From Nautilus pompilius (lineage: Eukaryota; Mollusca; Cephalopoda; Nautilida; Nautilidae): 64,000 nucleotides of DNA. The notes under the pieces were generated by a model. It did no database searches and had not been told where the DNA came from. It saw nothing but the letters and a program-made list of their open reading frames with translations. Both the position numbers and the translations under genes were made by a program. Of this stretch, positions 60,527-64,000 are shown one piece after another. Numbering within the stretch: the first letter of the stretch is position 1; each line of letters opens with the position of its first letter. The DNA is taken from contig JACATO010002141.1 of assembly GCA_018389105.1 (NCBI GenBank), forward strand, positions 1 to 64,000, given 5' to 3'.

Positions 60527-61099
60527 TTTATTGATACGAACTGGTTTTGTCCATTAACAGAAAGTGATTTTAAAAAATGTTTATGGGCTGGTTGCTGAAA
60601 TAATGATAGCTGAATTAAATCTATTTCATGTACTTAAAAATTCTTAACACTATTTCAACTGAATAGTTTGGTAATAATAATAATTTTCTGACTAAACAGA
60701 TTGAATGTGCTAGATATGTCATTTATTTTATTCACCCCCGGTAATTAACTGGCTGAGTAGGCAGCATTGATTCACAAAGTGCAAACATTTGCAGTAGTTA
60801 AATTCAAAGCATAATTATTCAGTCCATAATAACAATTTAACGAAATATGAAAATCTTGTGATAAGACCCAAAGCCATACAGAGATTCTCTCTAATTCAGC
60901 AGTTAATTTATCAACCTGGTCCCTCAATTACACTTTAGATGAGATAATCTCAGCTTATAAAACAGCTTGCTCACATTTTGTAATTCCACACACAATTCTT
61001 TGCCTTAAGACCACCTGAATCCACTTTTATTTGATGAAACTTTCATAATTTTTTTTATTAAAATGATACACTAGCAACCAGAACTATGATTACACCATT

Positions 61100-61260
61100 G
61101 AATTAAGGTGGCTGCTGGCCCAGTGGTTAACCTGGGTTCCTTCTGGTTTTCTTTCTCAGCCAGCTGTGTGGGTTTCCTCCCACATCTAAAAATGAAGAGT
61201 TCTAATAGAAATTCCCATGCCAAAGTTAACAAAGCCAACTCCCTCAGAGCAAGATAGATG
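61100..61260 (+). repeat. SINE family A copy, head internally deleted
   Basis: CTGGCCCAGTGGTTAACC (about 61116-61133) is a good A-box region. The B-box part is missing and the sequence passes directly to TTCTTTCTCAGCCAGC, GTGGGTTTCCTCCCAC and AGAGTTCTAATAG, the same body order as the 41.4 and 44.6 kb copies. The minus-strand open frame across it is not a gene. Confidence 0.55.
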
Positions 61261-61979
61261 ATGCTCTCTAATGAATAACTGCAGTAATACACTGGTGTAT
61301 AACACAATGAGAATGATGAAATAAAATAATTCTAGCATCAAGGTGGACAGAACAACTTAATGAAAAACATACTAACAAAATTTCTAAGCATATGGATTTC
61401 TAGCAGTTGTGAGTGTGGTATGCATGTAACTGTTGGGATATTTCAAGGGTGAATCTCCAATTATAGCTACCAGTGTATATCTATCTTATTTCTGAAGAAA
61501 AATAACTGAAATGTTGCTACACTTCAATGAAAAACATGTACTCCTTCAACTTATACTCACATTCTGGTGAAATTTCTTTTAAACAGAAGTGATGATGAAA
61601 TCTTGTTGAATAGAAAATGAAATTAAATTGATTTGAACATTTAGAAACAATTTTACAAATGTTCAAATTAAAATTATTCATGTGCATTTTTTAAATTAAA
61701 AAAAGAAAAGCATTCATTTAAAATTCATATTAAAGGATTTTGTAACAAAAAATCTCATTAATCAATGCAATTAATTATAATATACACATTAAACAAAGCA
61801 AATTGCAATATTTCAAAGATATAATCACTAAAGTGAATTCACACTATTTAATGACTAATTAAAAAAATCTTAAAAATGGGTTAAAAAATCATCCTTAAGT
61901 GTGCTGCTATAAAACAAACCTTTACTTTAGAAAAAAAAATTTTTAAAAGGTTTTTTTTAAAAAGTTCAGTATCTAGAGT

Positions 61980-62710
61980 ATCCCATCTTAGAATCATCAC
62001 CAAACATTGAATTATCCTTGAGGTAACTTAGTCCATTCCTGGTGCAGTGCCAGGGTTAATTACATGAGTCGGTAGGTCCTTTTCTCTTAATATGAGAGTC
62101 AGGTAATCCTAGATGCTTTACTGGATTAAGAGCTGTGTTTGAAGAATGTGACCTACAAATATTATGTCATTGATGCAGTACAGTGTGGCCTAGTATTATC
62201 CTCCATTATACTGGTAGTGGCATAGCTGCATAATAGAATATTTGCCTTAGTAAGTAACAACACTGAGTGTTCCTAGAAGAGTTATAAAGCACACAGCCAC
62301 ATTCTGTTATGACCTCAATGATGTTTCTTTGTGCATAAACCAGGGTTTTCCTTCTCCAAACTTTTGTAGAGCCAACCACACAATAAAAGAGAAATTTACT
62401 TTTGTCAGACCAATGAATGTGCCACCATGAGCACATATTCCAATGATTATGCTGCTGCACCTACATAAAACATTCTTGTTTGTGCCTTAGCAACAGTAAC
62501 AGCCATCAATAAGAACATCTAGCTTGGCATCTCGACTATTCAGTTTTTTAAATAAGTTCTGAATGCCATTGATCCACTGAATTCTTAGAACTGTGGTGCT
62601 GGTGAATGGAACCTAATTTACTATGTGGACAGAGTTCTGACTGTCTTTCCTAATTGGTTTCTTTGCATGTCCACTGCCAGGCATATTGCAAAATTTGCAC
62701 ATTAAACGAT
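61980..62710 (-). pseudogene. Tc1-like transposase relic
   Basis: Minus-strand blocks follow the order of a Tc1-family transposase. GSGHAKKPIRKDSQN with TTVLRIQW (about 62690-62560) matches the GSGRPRKTT... linker and end of the helix-turn-helix region. WWHIHWSDKSKFLF (about 62425-62385) matches the first catalytic block WRHVxWSDESRF with its Asp kept. GSTKVWRRK (about 62375-62350) and YAQRNIIEV (about 62338-62310) follow. MEDNTRPHCTA (about 62190-62155) matches the second catalytic block QQDNARPHRA with its Asp kept. The third block is no longer clear. Stops and frame changes occur throughout. The element is a different Tc1 lineage from the 50.3 kb one. No inverted ends or TA duplication were located. 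Confidence 0.7.
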
Positions 62711-64000
62711 CGATAACTAAATAATACACATTCAGTTGTCAACCAATTTTAACTTCAAGGGTCTGCTTTATGTATTCTTATAATTTATTGTCTTGCTGCA
62801 TTACTATATGGTTTCCTAGCCATGTGCAGAAATTATGAACAATTTACATGTGCACAAAACCAGGCAAACAACTGGCAATTTTTAAAATTTATGCTCTCTC
62901 AACTCTTAAAAAGGTTAATGCACAAAGCATGAGCATTTGGTGTAGGAATTTTGTCATACTTACATGTTAGTTGGTTCTGCTCAATCCTATAAAATGATCA
63001 AAACAAATAGTTTCCAGCTTATCTTGCTTAGGTGAATATTTTCAGTCAGTATTTTTAAAACTAGAACTTGTGTACTGTTCATACAAAGAGGTTTCTAATC
63101 AAAGTTTTAAAAAATAAAAACAAACTTGACATTCCAAAAAAGTTCAACAACATTCAATAAATGAAATTTATATTTCATATTTTCATTTGCATTTGTTAAA
63201 ATGGAAACCTAATATAAGGGAGCTAACTTCATGTATTTTGATAACTTTAATAAATTATATTTCCCTATATAATTCTCCAATAACCAGTATACATTATCAT
63301 TTTTGAAAACAAAAATCAAAAAGCAAATTATAATGATCTAATTACATGAAATTAATTTTATTTATGCATTCATAGTTAAATAAAAAATAGCTTAAATTGA
63401 AATTTTATAATTTGAAGAATTTACCATTTTTTAAAGTTAGGCAAAAATCAAGATACATGAAAAAGACAATTTAACTAGAAATTCACTTTTAAGTATGTAA
63501 AAATATTTAAAATGTAGAAAAGTCAAGAATTTATTTCATACGCCCTAAACACAACCAGATGCTTATCTACCAGGTAAACCATGATGTGAAACACCAAGTA
63601 ATAAAACCAAGGATGAAATTAGACAAGGCTGATTAATTTGATCTGATGTAATAGTAGAGCTCTCATACATGAATTTTTTTCCTAAAGGTGAAGTTCTTGT
63701 TTAATCTAAGGCGTATTATGAGCTCCTTTAACAGCTTGCTAATGTTTACAGCTGTTTTTCAAGAGAATTTTGAGAAATTATCTTTCAGTTATTCCTAATG
63801 GAAACATCAAAGTCAAATGATAACGCCAACAACACAAGATGAGAAACACTTGGAGTATACTGGTTGCATGAAATATGCTTGTGGGTATTTGAAAACCATC
63901 AGCTGACGATAAACACCAGCTTTCTTATAAATGGGATGATAAGAATCTTTTACTGCTAAGAGTTTTGTCTGCTTGATTAAATAACAGCCAAGGATTTGTG
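62711..64000. other. AT-rich end of window, nothing recognised
   Basis: CpG-poor, AT-rich sequence without a recognisable exon, repeat family or RNA gene. If the PH-domain gene continues beyond the window, this is probably intron. Confidence 0.45.

Overview
This window is animal nuclear DNA: it has no operons or dense genes, long non-coding stretches, large microsatellite and minisatellite arrays, tRNA-derived SINE copies and many decayed cut-and-paste DNA transposons (mariner, Tc1, Tigger/pogo, hAT). The repeat mix and the patchy CpG content suit an invertebrate with mosaic DNA methylation, perhaps a mollusc or another lophotrochozoan. That placement is inference; nothing here fixes the species.

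The window splits into two compositional domains that meet near 34 kb. Positions 1 to about 34,000 are CpG-rich, contain about twenty runs of G or C seven or more bases long, and carry the satellite-like arrays: a GATA/GA/AACGTTAAT array (1.98-3.05 kb), GA arrays with TGACGTCA palindromes (9.74-9.99 kb), a TGACATCA version (12.0-12.35 kb), an opposite-strand version (22.6-22.9 kb) and a 440-bp CAT array (17.6-18.1 kb). I recognise no host protein gene there. Recognisable elements are a Tigger-type MITE (3.6-4.2 kb), a decayed Tigger transposase (8.2-9.7 kb, minus), a second pogo/Tigger remnant (15.1-15.8 kb, plus), a Tc1-like remnant (28.8-29.1 kb, minus), a tRNA-headed SINE (29.4-29.6 kb, minus) and a 525-bp hAT-type MITE with a perfect 8-bp target duplication (30.0-30.5 kb).

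Positions from about 34,000 to 64,000 are AT-rich and strongly CpG-depleted. The only confident host coding sequence is the last coding exon of a minus-strand gene at 55,337-55,555. It encodes the C-terminal half of a PH domain and ends in a CaaX-like tetrapeptide. Earlier exons must lie upstream on the minus strand, either unrecognised here or beyond 64 kb. A convincing minus-strand poly(A) site near 45.86 kb could end its 3' UTR, which would make that UTR about 9.5 kb. This half also holds a nearly full-length mariner (48.6-49.9 kb), a Tc1-like element with intact ends (50.3-51.3 kb), another Tc1-like relic (62.0-62.7 kb, minus), four copies of one tRNA-derived SINE family, and a broken unidentified coding sequence with its own AATAAA signal (56.65-57.2 kb, minus).

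A consistent reading is that the right half is a transcribed, germline-methylated gene region losing CpG by deamination, and the left half is unmethylated, repeat-rich intergenic DNA. Decay of the transposon copies fits: stops in the right-half mariner fall where related elements have Arg (CGA to TGA), whereas the left-half Tigger relic is still full of CpG. No new enzymatic or defence system was found.
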